64,000 nucleotides of DNA from Stomorhina lunata. Taxonomy: Eukaryota; Arthropoda; Insecta; Diptera; Rhiniidae. A program made the position numbers and the translations under genes. Of this stretch, positions 49,221 through 59,859 are shown piece after piece (the first letter of the stretch is position 1; the number at the start of each line of letters is the position of its first letter). Location of the stretch: positions 160,679,306 through 160,743,305 of the forward strand of contig OW121740.1 of the NCBI GenBank assembly GCA_933228675.1, in the 5' to 3' direction. The notes under the pieces are model-generated. The model had not been told where the DNA came from and made no database searches. It saw nothing but the letters and a program-made list of their open reading frames with translations.

Positions 49221-50884
49221 TGTTGTCTTACCTTAGCCTTAATTTTACTGTAGATGCAATCTAAATGTATTATTATAAAAACTTTCAAATTAAAGGCCCC
49301 TTTAATAGTAATCTGAAATTAATTTTGTATAAATTTAAAAGAAAAATTTCAAATTTAATTTCCACATAAATTCAAATTTCTATAACTAAGTCACTTGAAA
49401 TACAATTGTGTGAATGCCTTTTAATCAAGTATTCATGAGAAGTACAGTCGTCTAATAAATGCATACATACAAACATATAAGTGATGATATAAGTAAAAAG
49501 AATACAAAAAAAAACTTAATATAGAAAAATAGAAAAACGCAGTCAGTGAATTATAAAAGCTGTGTGACAAATGCATACAATTTACGATTGCGACTGAGGA
49601 GTACGTTTTGGTATACCACAGCGTATAAATTATAATGAATGAGTTTTTTAAGCACTTTTAACAATGAAATTTATAATTACCACTTTGGAAGAAGAAAATG
49701 TGCTGCTAAATGCCAGAAAAGACTAAAAAGAGCAAATACAGAAACTTGTTGTAGTTATGTGTGCATGTGTGTATGTATGTATGTATATATTTGTGTATGT
49801 GAAGTATGCATTAATGCAACAGGAAATACAAATATGGAAAACATATGCATATGAAAATATTCGTTTGTATTTGTTATATATACATTTTTCTATGTATTTA
49901 TATACATTATGTTTTCCTATTATACGTTTGCTGTTTCTGCAAATGTATATGTGAATATGTGCTAACACATATTCATTTATTCAAAGCACTTCATATTTGT
50001 ATAGTTTATTTCTTTTTGTTACGTTTTTTTTTTCTTGATTTCCTGTTCCTTTTGCTCTTACAGTCGCACTTCTATGTTAAGCAAGGAAGTTTGCCAAAGT
50101 AAATACATCATTAAAGAAATAAATGTCAAATATGCACATGCATGCCAAGCACCATCAACACAGCTACCTGTCCGTGCCCATGTTTATACGAGGCCAGTGC
50201 TAAAATTTTCTATCAAAAATAAAAAATAAAAAAAATTTATATACCTACTTAAAGAAATTTGCTGTCTACTCTTCTATATTTACCAGCCATTCTACTTTCT
50301 TAAAGTTTATAAATACTAAAAGTCTTAGATTTATGATGTCATAAGCTTTACTATGGCACACAACCCCATTGTCCTTACACTGTTACGTCTGAATGTAAAA
50401 ACTATAAAAAACTAAACTTTGAATTACGATTATAAAACATTATAAATTTAGCAGGACAAATGCGACTCTTGTATGCTTCTGCTGCAAAAAGGTGCATGTT
50501 GAAATTGGAGTAGTAGCAAATTTTATAATTTTTTTAATTAAATTGATATTTTAGCTTTATGAGAGCTCGTATTTGTAGAGTTTTATTTGGTTATGTTTTG
50601 TAAGAGCTATAAATTCAAGTGTCTCCTTAAGTCATGTTCATTTTGTTATTTTGGTAGTCAAGTGACAATTGCTGAAAGCATAGTTATAAAGTTACTTTTA
50701 CAAATTTTTATGATTTCATTGGTATATTTAGAAGTAAATGCCAAAATTGCGTTATATTAATGGAAATTAAAAAAGTTAATTACTTAAGTAATAACAAAAC
50801 TCTAATACGGTATTATTTACTAAGATAGTTATGTTTTTGACAAAGTAATGCTACTGATAAAAGTATGTTCTTGTTTGAGTTAAA
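49221..50884. other. Unique spacer at the centre of the mirrored arrays
   Basis: AT-rich DNA lying between the + and - oriented 17-bp arrays. It holds a TG/TA-rich microsatellite at 49757-49800 (TGTGTGCATGTGTGTATGTA). Several overlapping short frames at 49639-50229 encode Cys/Tyr/Ile-rich low-complexity products. No convincing gene or RNA. Confidence 0.5.
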
Positions 50885-51074
50885 AACGTCTTTGTTAAGA
50901 CTATGCTTTTATTAAGACTATGTCTTTGTTAAGACTATGTCTTTCATACCCTGCGACTTTGCTAAGACTACATCTATGTTAGGACTACGTTTTTGTTAAG
51001 ACTACGTCTTCGATAAGACTACGTCTTAAATAAGACTACATCTTTGATAAGACTACGTGTTTGATAAGACTACG

Positions 51075-51079
<5 letters not shown>
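50885..51079 (-). repeat. 17-bp minisatellite, reverse orientation (left of LINE)
   Basis: GACTACGTCTTTGATAA units, the reverse complement of the 46-47 kb family, diverged at the left edge (TTAAGACTATGTCTTTG) and closer to consensus near the LINE junction. The array continues at 56053 on the other side of the insertion. Confidence 0.92.
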
Positions 51080-51111
<32 letters not shown>

Positions 51112-51393
51112 CACAGTTGAGCTGTCATTGCGAGTAGACGTGTTTTCTCAAACTTCTCCAAAAAAAACTCAAATATCGTGTGAAAATCAAATTTAGAAAA
51201 TTTAAAAATACAGTAAAAAATAAAACAATAAGTGTTTAGTGTATGATTTAAACAATTGATTATTAATTAACTAATTAAAATTACAAATATTTAGAAAAAA
51301 AACAATTTGCTAAAAACTAAATTGAAAAATAACTATATTAAATAAAATTTTAATAAAACAAACACCAAAGAAGAGAACAAAAAACATTTAAAA

Positions 51394-52404
51394 ATGAGTC
51401 TCTTATGTGATGAGTGCAAAGCCCCTCTCCCAGAGTCAGGAGATTTCGTAAAATGTAACCACTGCAAAAACAAATATCATTTTGCCCCTTGCACCACTAT
51501 TGCCAAAAGAACATACGACAGTATGCATATGGATAGGAAGATGGAATGGAAATGCCAAAACTGCAGAAAAAACAAATCCCCATTACCCCCCTTAGTAGTT
51601 GTCGACAACAACCAACAAAAGCAACAACGTGAAGAGAATGACAAATATGAAACAAGTGACGAAACTGCCAAACGTTTCAAAGATTCACTTTCTCTCAACA
51701 CTCTCAATAACAAATTATGCACTGTGCAGGCTGATGTTAACGAGATAAAAACATCAATGCACTCACTGTCCCTCAACGTTAATGCAGGCAATATCCAAGT
51801 CAGAGAAGAAATACAAAACGCATTATCACAAATATCAAGCTCAATTATGTTGTTATCTACACAGGTCAGCGACCTTGTAAATAAAAATAAAGAAAATGAA
51901 AAACAAATATCAGAAATGGAAGTACGAATCAATAAACTGGAGCAAAAACAAATAAACAAAAACATTGAAATAAAGAACTTACAGCAACAAGATCTGAGTG
52001 CTCTGGATGTAATTAAAAAAATAGCTACATCAATGAGCGTAGAACTTAAAAGCACTGATATATGTGATGCATACAAATTAAAGAAAAACAATAAAATAAT
52101 AGTAGAATTTTACTCTCTTAACAAAAAGAAAGAAATAATGAGTAAAATAAAGCAACATAGGATTAATGCAGATGCGTTTAATGATGGTAAAAACAATGAG
52201 CAAACCAGCAATAATTTCATATATGTTAACGACGAGTTAACACCCTACAATAGAAAGTTACTTTGGCTAGCTAAAACTAAAGCTAAAGAAAGCAACTGGA
52301 AATTTGTATGGGTTAAAAATGGTAATATTTTTACCCGTAAAACAGAAAATTCTCCCGCTATCTCCATCAATAATATTGCAGACATTGAATTAATCAATTG
52401 TTAA
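51394..52404 (+). CDS. LINE ORF1 protein with PHD-type zinc finger, coiled coil and FP-like domain
   Basis: A 336-residue product starting at the ATG after an A-rich leader. Residues 5-57 form a PHD-like finger: Cys5-Cys8, Cys21-Cys24, His29-Cys33, Trp52, Cys54-Cys57. The His-to-Cys spacing is three residues instead of the usual two. A polar linker follows, then a long coiled coil at about 100-200. The C-terminal part, about 200-330, resembles insect LINE ORF1/FP-type domains (KIIVEFYSLNKKKEIM, then NDELTPYNRKLLWLAKTKAK and FVWVKNGNIFTRK). It presumably binds element RNA and may target chromatin through the finger; the latter is inference. The last codons overlap the start of the ORF2 frame. 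Confidence 0.85.
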   Translation: MSLLCDECKAPLPESGDFVKCNHCKNKYHFAPCTTIAKRTYDSMHMDRKMEWKCQNCRKNKSPLPPLVVVDNNQQKQQREENDKYETSDETAKRFKDSLSLNTLNNKLCTVQADVNEIKTSMHSLSLNVNAGNIQVREEIQNALSQISSSIMLLSTQVSDLVNKNKENEKQISEMEVRINKLEQKQINKNIEIKNLQQQDLSALDVIKKIATSMSVELKSTDICDAYKLKKNNKIIVEFYSLNKKKEIMSKIKQHRINADAFNDGKNNEQTSNNFIYVNDELTPYNRKLLWLAKTKAKESNWKFVWVKNGNIFTRKTENSPAISINNIADIELINC

Positions 52405-52466
52405 GCCGTGTAATTATATACAAAATTCAAATAATATTTTATTTTTCTCAGAACTTTATAAACAAA

Positions 52467-53498
52467 ATGAATAATAAACAAACATTAAACAATTTCAATC
52501 AAATAGATAAAAAACTACTGAGTTATCCTTTTTCAATGATATTTATGAATATTAGATCTATGCGAAAAAATTTTGCCACTTTCTTGGTTGATGTTCAAAA
52601 TATAATAAGTGAACTAAAAGTAATTATACTTGTAGAAACAAATATATCAGATGAAGAAAATGATTTTTATACTATCCGTGGTTTTAGTTCTATACACCTC
52701 AATAGAACAGACAGATCTGGTGGAGGTATTGCTGTTTATATTAAAGAGAACATAAATTACACCAAACTCTCTTTGGAGTCAACTTCATTTGAATCTTTAC
52801 AACTAGATGTAAACATAAATAGTACAATAATTTCTCTTCTCGCAATCTACCGTCCTCCGTCCTACAATGTAAACCACTTTATTACAGAGCTCGACCAAAT
52901 AATAAACAGAACGAAAACAAAACAAGAAATGATCATAACAGGAGACATAAATATAGACATTAAAAAACAAAACATAACAACAACAAACTACCTAGAAATG
53001 CTCTCCACGAATGGCATGGAATGTATGATAAGTGAAATTACAAGATGTGATCCAAACAAAAATACAAACACATGTATTGATCATCTGTTTATCAGATATA
53101 AGCAAACCAATGCAATAACAAGTTCATTTGTCATTACAACAACAACGTCAGATCACTATTCTCTTTTTTGTTCGTTTAATAAAGAAAATCAGAGTGAGGA
53201 AATATGTCATCTTCAGGGTGCCAAAAAAATAGTTGATTACAAAGTAAACAATCTAATTAAAAAAATTAAGTGGAATGATATTACTTATCAATGTGAAAGT
53301 GCTAGTGATATTTATAATAAAATGCATAAATCGCTATCTGAAATATATGAAAATTCCACAATAATTAAAAACCGTAATAAATCAAGATCAAATAATCCAT
53401 GGATCAGTGATGAAATAATAAAAAATTGCAATATAAAGGATAAACTCTATAAAAAGTGGAAAAATAACCCACGAAACAAAACTTATGAAAGCAATTAA
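52467..53498 (+). pseudogene. LINE ORF2, 5' part: AP-type endonuclease, ends at a frameshift
   Basis: The first ATG in frame is at 52467; the frame is open from a TTG at 52398. The 343-residue product carries the complete endonuclease set: FMNIRSM (Asn about 28), VETN (Glu about 57), GGGIAVYIKE, LLAIYRPPSYN, TGDINID (Asp about 160), CIDHLF and TSDHYSLF (His about 230). It continues into the linker (NNPWISDEIIKNC, LYKKWKNNPRNK) and stops at 53498. The reverse transcriptase lies in another frame starting within the last 14 bases. The linker before the RT core is also shorter than in the 41-44 kb LINE. A small deletion with a frameshift is the simplest explanation. Confidence 0.85.
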
Positions 53499-55899
53499 CA
53501 AAACAAATAACATAGACAATACCATTATAAAAAACTTTAAAAATATAGAACTTGAAACAGTACTAGAAAATTTCGCTATTTCGTTCAAAGAAAATGTATT
53601 AAAAATATTACATAATTGTAACATTAAAACAATTATTTGTTCAAATACAACGTTAAGAAACACTATGTATCTAAGTCCAACAAACCAAGAAGAAATTTAC
53701 AATATTCTAAAAACACTTAACATCAAAAAGAGTGCAGGAATCGATGGAATAAGGCCAAAGGATCTAAGAAATAATGCAAACTATCTCACACCTATCATAA
53801 CAAGTCTTGTAAACCTATGTTTAGATAATGCGGATATACCAAAACTTTTAAAAACCTCTATAATTCGACCAATATACAAACAGGGTACAAAATCTGATTA
53901 CAATAACTACAGACCAATATCCATTTTACCTGTCATTGAGAAAATCATTGAGGAAATAGTAGTTAGAAGACTCCAAGAATTCTTAGACAAATACAATATC
54001 ATAAATAAAAACCAATTCGGGTTCCAGAAAAGAAAAAACATTAATAAACTATTAGGAATCTTTTCAAATCAAATCAATGAAAGCCTCAGTAACAATAACC
54101 ACTGTCTAGCACTGTTCATAGACTTCAGCAAGGCATTTGACACGCTTTCGCATGATAACCTTTTAATGACTTTGGAGAAAAATGGAATTAGAGGCCCATG
54201 CATCGATTGGTTTAGAAACTATCTCAAACTTAGATCATATAGAGTTAAAATAAATGGTAATCTCAGCAAAGAAGTTGTGTCCACGCAAGGAGTACCACAG
54301 GGATCTAAACTTGGCCCTATATTATACATAATTTATGCCAACGATATGATAAACACCCTAAAAAGTTGTTCAACGTATGCTTATGCGGATGATACAGCAA
54401 TTATCGTAACGCACAAAAACATAAATACCGCCAACGAAATAATGCAAACGCAATTAAACACAGTCACAAAATGGTGCCACGATAATGGCCTTATTATCAA
54501 TGCAACTAAAACCAAACTCATGCACATTAAACCTCGACACATCGCTCAAGTAAATATAAAGCTAAAATTTCATGAGACAAACTGCTTACACAAAAGTATA
54601 AACAACTGTATTGATGAAGAAGACGACTGCAACACTTTTATTGAATTGGTTAACACCTACAAATACCTGGGTATACACATAGACGAGAATTTTAAATGGA
54701 AAACCCATATAGAAGTGCTTCAAAAAAAACTAAGGAAAGCCTCATTTATGCTGTTTCATTTACAAAATTGTTCATCGCCTGTAGTGCTAAGACAAGCTTA
54801 CTTTTCGCTTGGGGAATCCTATCTAAGGCATGGCATAGCCGCATGGGGAAGTTCAACTTATTGCAGAACGTTGCAAGAAAGCCAAAACAAACTGTTAAAA
54901 ATACTTTGGAGAAATCAAAGCAGCGCTAACTGGAGAAACAATTCAACAAGCTGTATAAATACCAACAACAATACCAACAACAATAGTAACACAAATCAAA
55001 TCTATAATACAAGTCAAAACAACAACATAAGTCAAAACATCACCAACACATATCATACCAACAGCATAAACCAAAACAGCAGCAGACAAGAAACCAACTC
55101 AAATCACAACAATTCCATACACCAAAATAACATAAATCAAAGTATCAACAACACAAATCAAAACATCAACATTATTGAAAACAACACAAGTCAAAGCAAC
55201 ATTATCGATAATATCAACAACACATATCATGAAAATTCGAATCAAAACAACAACATAGAACAAAGCAACATAAATCAAAGCATCAACAGTACAAATCAAC
55301 ACAACAACATCACAAATCTAAACAACTACGTAAGCCAAAACAACAACATGAACAACACTTTTCAAAATAACAACTTAAATCAAAATAGCACCAATAGAAG
55401 CATCAGCAACACCAATCAAAACAGAAATCAAAACAACAACACAAATCAAAACATTAACAATATAACCCAAAACATCAACCAAACAAATCCAAACAACAGT
55501 ATAAATCTAAACAATAATACGACCCAAAACATCAACGAATTTAATCAAAACAGTGCCAGTAATCAAAACAATACAAAGAATAAAACAAAAAACACTAAAA
55601 AAAATGTAAACTTAGCTAAAGAAGTAAATGTATTAAACGTACAAAGCATATACTACACAACACTCGCCAACGAATTCTTTAATGATAACAGATTTCTACA
55701 CACAATAGACCATGGTCATAACACGAGACTTCGAGCCGCAGGAAAATTCAAACTTCAGAAATTCCAAAACAACTACGGAAAAAGCACACTAAATGTTATG
55801 CTGCCGAAAATCTTTAACAACCTGCCAAATAATTTACTTAATACTAATATAAATAAAAGAAAAAAAATGTTAAAACAATACTTTTTAAATTCGCAATGA
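53485..55899 (+). pseudogene. LINE ORF2, 3' part: reverse transcriptase with long Asn/Gln-rich insert
   Basis: An 804-codon open segment in a different frame from the endonuclease. RT motifs are intact: SAGIDGIRPKDL, NYRPISILPV, FGFQKRKNINKLL, FIDFSKAFDTLSHDNL, GVPQGSKLGPILYIIYANDM (about 269-288), YADD (300-303), GLIINATKTKLM and YLGIHIDENFKWKTH. From about residue 486 to 705 the normal C-terminal region is broken by roughly 220 residues dominated by Asn with Gln, Thr, Ser and Ile (NQNNN, NINQS). This part is encoded by an A/C-rich imperfect DNA repeat. The usual C-terminus then resumes (HGHNTRLRAAGKF, LPKIFNNLPNNL). The ATG at 53485 is only the first Met after the shift, not a real start. 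Confidence 0.85.
54940..55605 (+). repeat. A/C-rich degenerate tandem repeat coding for poly-Asn/Gln
   Basis: Imperfect repetition of phrases such as AATCAAAACAACAACA and ACAAATCAAAACATCAAC within the ORF2 frame. It stays open for about 220 codons although only small changes would create TAA stops. No other part of the element shows this composition. Confidence 0.8.
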
Positions 55900-55940
55900 A
55901 AGCATTTAAATGAATTTTGAAATTTATATATCTACTAACC

Positions 55941-55968
55941 TCTGCAAACAAGCCTAAGGCTTCGCAGA
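55941..55968 (+). promoter_or_regulatory. 3' UTR stem-loop of the PHD-type LINE
   Basis: TCTGC (55941) pairs with GCAGA (55964-55968), and inside it AAGCC (55950) pairs with GGCTT (55958-55962) around a TAA loop, giving a two-part hairpin about 65 bp before the poly(A) tail. It is a possible recognition structure for the element's reverse transcriptase. Confidence 0.5.
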
Positions 55969-56052
55969 AATTAGCTTGTAAGATAAATTGTAAATTTATT
56001 AAATAGTGAATAAAAAGACGAACTGAATCCTTTTAAAAAAAAAAAAAAAAAA

Positions 56053-56985
56053 ACTACGTCTTTGATAAGACTACGTCTTTGATAAGACTACGTCTTTGAT
56101 AAGACTACGTCTTTGATAAGACTACGTCTTTGATAAGACTACGTCTTTGATAAGACTACGTCTTTGATAAGACTACGTCTTTGATAAGACTACGTCTTTG
56201 ATAAGACTACGTCTTTGATAAGACTACGTCTTTGATAAGACTACGTCTTTGATAAGACTACGTCTTTGATAAGACTACGTCTTTGATAAGACTACGTCTT
56301 TGATAAGACTACGTCTTTGATAAGACTACGTCTTTGATAAGACTACGTCTTTGATAAGACTACGTCTTTGATAAGACTACGTCTTTGATAAGACTACGTC
56401 TTTGATAAGACTACGTCTTTGATAAGACTACGTCTTTGATAAGACTACGTCTTTGATAAGACTACGTCTTTGATAAGACTACGTCTTTGATAAGACTACG
56501 TCTTTGATAAGACTACGTCTTTGATAAGACTACGTCTTTGATAAGACTATGTCTTTGATAAGACTACGTCTTTGATAAGACTACGTCTTTGATAAGACTA
56601 CGTCTTTGATAAGACTACGTCTTTGATAAGACTACGTCTTTGATAAGACTACGTCTTTGATAAGACTACGTCTTTGATAAGACTAAGTCTTTGATAAGAC
56701 TACGTCTTTGATAAGACTACGTCTTTGATAAGACTACATCTTTGATAAGACTACGTCTTTGATAAGACTACGTCTTTGATAAGACTATGTCTTTGATAAA
56801 ACCACGTCTTTGATAGGACTTCGTCTTTGATAGGACTACCTCTTTGTTAAGGCTACGTCTTTAGTAAGACTACGTCTTTGATAAGACTGTGTCTTTGACA
56901 AGACTACGTCTTTGACAAGACTACGTCTTTGACAAGACTACGTCTTTGATAAGACTTTATGTTTGATAGGCCTATGTTTTATAAA
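56053..56985 (-). repeat. 17-bp minisatellite, reverse orientation (right of LINE)
   Basis: A nearly perfect array of GACTACGTCTTTGATAA, the reverse complement of the 46-47 kb array, about 54 units. Units are almost identical to about 56690 and then accumulate changes. A TTTGACAAGACTACG variant block near 56890-56950 mirrors the CTTGTCAAA variants at the far end of the forward array. Confidence 0.96.
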
Positions 56986-58305
56986 AGACAACATTTTTGT
57001 GTAATATTCTTTAATAATTTTTTGTATGAAACCTATAGAGAAACAAACATTATCTCACTTTTTTTACAATTTATTTTTTCGTTGCATGCTTTTAGGCTTA
57101 ACTTTTTATAATACTATTTTTTATATACATAATTAATGTTATTAGTAGTAATTTTCCCCTAATTAGTTCCAATTCATATAAAATATAACTAAATAGAAGC
57201 TAAATCGCACAAAAACGTCCATTTGCCACGTTTTTGTACTCCTTTTGCCAGATTATTTAGTTGACATTATAAAGATGACCTCTATTGTTAGACGAAAGCA
57301 AACTAACCAAACAGCCAACCAACCAGAAAGAAACAGTTAATTAATTAAATAAAATCCTTAAAGCTTTGCTATAGTTAAGTATGAGATACAAAAGAGGTTA
57401 CAACTGTGAATAGTGGTATAACTCAAAAAAAGTGTTAATTGATATTATAGAAAATTTTAATTGGCGAAATATATGAAACATCTAATTGTATGTTTATTTT
57501 ACTAAAGAAGTGGGTTTCAGATAAATTTTAATTTAAAATTTCATTTGTATAACAAATGTTAAAACGGCTTGAATTTCAAGTTATGCCATTTTTAATGCAA
57601 AAGAGGGATATGTAAATCTGTTTGCTTGTATGTATGAATTATTATTGTGGTTGTTGAACATAGACATTATACAAGCAATTAAATGTTATTTAAGAACAAT
57701 GCAGAAATAAAAAAGGAAATATTCTAAGAATTATTATTATAATGCAAGCAACAAGGATAATGCGGAAAAGATATTTTTAAATCTAGATATGCAAGTGAAG
57801 GAAAAAAATATTTTATTTTTACACTGGAGAATAGACAAGAAACAACGAGTGTATGAGAAAAATATGTAAAAAAAATTAAATAGAATAAATTGTAGACATA
57901 AACATATAGAGGATTATACAATTATTAATATTTTATAAGAACAATAAGAGGATCATTAAAATATTCAACGTCATAACAGATTAAAACAAGAAGAATGCTA
58001 GGATATTTTTTTTTATTTAAGTACTTTATATTTGATTACCCTTTCAAAGTTTTTTCCTCAAAATTTTGTATCATTGAATATTTTACTTTTTCTAAAAAAA
58101 TCGAATTTAGCTTAGTTTTTACTTTTAGATGCCAAATTTTGTATTAGAATTTAATTAACAATTTTCGAAATTTGATTACAAAAAGGAAAATTTTCAAAAA
58201 ATCTAATATATAAAAATAATTGCCACTTTTCGTTGTAATTTTAAAACTCAAGAACGGGCTGATCTGCCCAAAAAAAATGTTTATTTTGTAGATGGTTTAT
58301 GCGAA
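56986..58305. other. Unique AT-rich spacer
   Basis: Non-repetitive DNA. A 65-codon minus-strand frame at 57724-57921 is hydrophobic with no known domain. No supported gene. Confidence 0.5.
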
Positions 58306-58523
58306 GTTTGCTCAAAATCGGTTGAACGGTTCTTTATTTATCACATTTTTGGAAACAAATAAATTTATTTTTTAGAGTTTATAAAATCTATGGAAATTTT
58401 TTATATTGGCATAATATACTAATATAAAAAATTTCCATAGATTTTATAAACTCAAAAAAAATAAATTTATTTGTTTCAAAAAATGTGATAAATGAAGAAC
58501 CGTTCAACCGATTTTGAGCAAAC
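58306..58523. repeat. Near-perfect palindrome with about 102-bp arms
   Basis: The left arm 58306-58407 (GTTTGCTCAAAATCGGTTGA ... TTTTTATATT) is the reverse complement of the right arm 58421-58523 with only a few mismatches and small indels. The 13-nt spacer is GGCATAATATACT. It would extrude or be transcribed as a hairpin of about 100 bp. No flanking duplication is obvious. It may be a MITE or a recent inverted duplication. Confidence 0.92.
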
Positions 58524-59859
58524 TTAGTGGACATTCTAAGTAGACTAAGAAATTATATTCAGTATAAGCTTTATTAAAATAGAACTCAAGTAAAATTTAC
58601 CATACATCTACTCTAATTATGCCAAAAAATTTACTTTTTCGCCAAATTCGATTGTTTCAAATCGCAGTTAGGCGAAACTGTATGAGATATAATCCTCAAT
58701 TTTTAGAATTTTATTATCACATCTGTCTGTTTTAACATAAAGATGAACAATTTTGAAATTTTAAATATTTGTTTAACATAATTTTCTAATACTTAAAAAG
58801 TGAGGTTTGAAACGGTTCTTGAAAAAGTGACATTTTTTAGTGTAAAAAAATATGTAAATTTGATTACATTTTAATAAAATTTAACAATTTGGTACATACA
58901 AAGACTTAAAATATTAAAACGTGTCTTATTTTGTAATTTCTGTTCTCTTAAGTTAATTTTTTTTGCTGCATATCCTCAGGAGTGTTCCAAAAGATACGAA
59001 TTTTCTGGGGGAAATTACAATAACTTAAAAACTACCACATGGATTTTAAGTTGTTAAAACTCTAATGAAAAAATGATTTAGTTGTCTTTTAAACCCAATT
59101 ATTGTTATTGCCAAAAATATCGTTATTGGTTGAAATTTAGCTAAAACCGAAAAAAATCCCCAATGTTTTCATACAAATGGGTTCTAGAAATAAATGTCCT
59201 GTACGCCATCTTAGGACATTGACCTAGGAAGACATTTTTTTTTGAGCATCTTAGGATGTAGGATATTCATTTTTTTATCCAGACGTATCAATTAAAAAAA
59301 AATGTTTTTCGCTCCACCCTAATGTAATATGGGTCTAACCTTGGTTTAAATTTCGCCGAAATCGGAAGACATCGATGTCAATAGTTGGGTCACTGGCCAT
59401 GAAATTCCTCAAATATATTATCTGTTAAATAAGAAGATTTATACTAGAGCAAGGCAAAAAGTTTCAATAAAATATCAAACTTCGTGTAGGATTTGAAACA
59501 TTTTTTTTAAATATCCTAAAATTCTTCGTTTATTTTTTTCTTTAATAGATTCACATTTAAATCAGACATAACTTAAAAATTTGGCAATCGAAAAAAATAG
59601 GTATACCACATTACCCACACCTCATCTAAAAAAAAATTATAAAATTTCCCCCGTAAAGTAATTATTTATATCCCAATTTATGTCCAGTTTAATATTTATT
59701 ATTATAATCACGGGTGAGCGCAAAGAGAACAAAAAAATAGTCGGCAGAGTTGCCGTTTTTTTTTATACTTTTTACTGAAATAGATATTTTTTTTTTTATC
59801 AAAAAATTTTCCATAATATGATAAAAATATTTTCTGTAGATAATTTTTTTATTAAATCA
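58524..59859. other. AT-rich spacer with possible old repeat fragments
   Basis: No tandem array or gene. Phrases such as TTTCGCCGAAATCGGAAGAC near 59346 resemble interiors of fly dispersed elements. The text near 59720-59755 (AGAGAACAAAAAAATAGTCG GCAGAGTTGCC) has a weak inverted counterpart near 61262-61300. Confidence 0.4.

Larger units (their letters stand above)
51077..56053 (+). mobile_element. Non-LTR retrotransposon with PHD-type ORF1, poly(A) tail and 5' T run
   Basis: A LINE of about 4.9 kb inside the reverse 17-bp array. The body runs 51112-56034. It is preceded by 35 T residues (51077-51111) and followed by a 19-A tail (56035-56053). ACTACGTCTTT occurs at both junctions, consistent with a target duplication of about 11 bp, though the repetitive target makes this ambiguous. 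It has a 5' UTR of about 280 bp, ORF1, then ORF2 split by a frameshift and carrying a long Asn-rich insert. It ends with an AATAAA signal (56009-56014) about 20 bp before the tail. By motifs it belongs to the Jockey/CR1 group. It is probably defective. Confidence 0.88.

Noticed and set aside
49639..50229. Cluster of overlapping short frames rich in Cys/Tyr/Ile
   Set aside because: They overlap a TG/TA microsatellite and AT-rich DNA. None shows a signal peptide plus conserved cysteine pattern, or a domain.
51477..52091. 204-codon minus-strand frame opposite LINE ORF1
   Set aside because: It is the antisense shadow of the ORF1 coding sequence, with hydrophobic Ser/Cys-rich composition typical of antisense frames.
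39938..55899. Retroviral or LTR-retrotransposon origin for the RT genes
   Set aside because: There are no LTRs, gag protease or integrase. The AP-type endonuclease precedes the RT and the 3' ends carry A-rich tails, all of which fit non-LTR elements.
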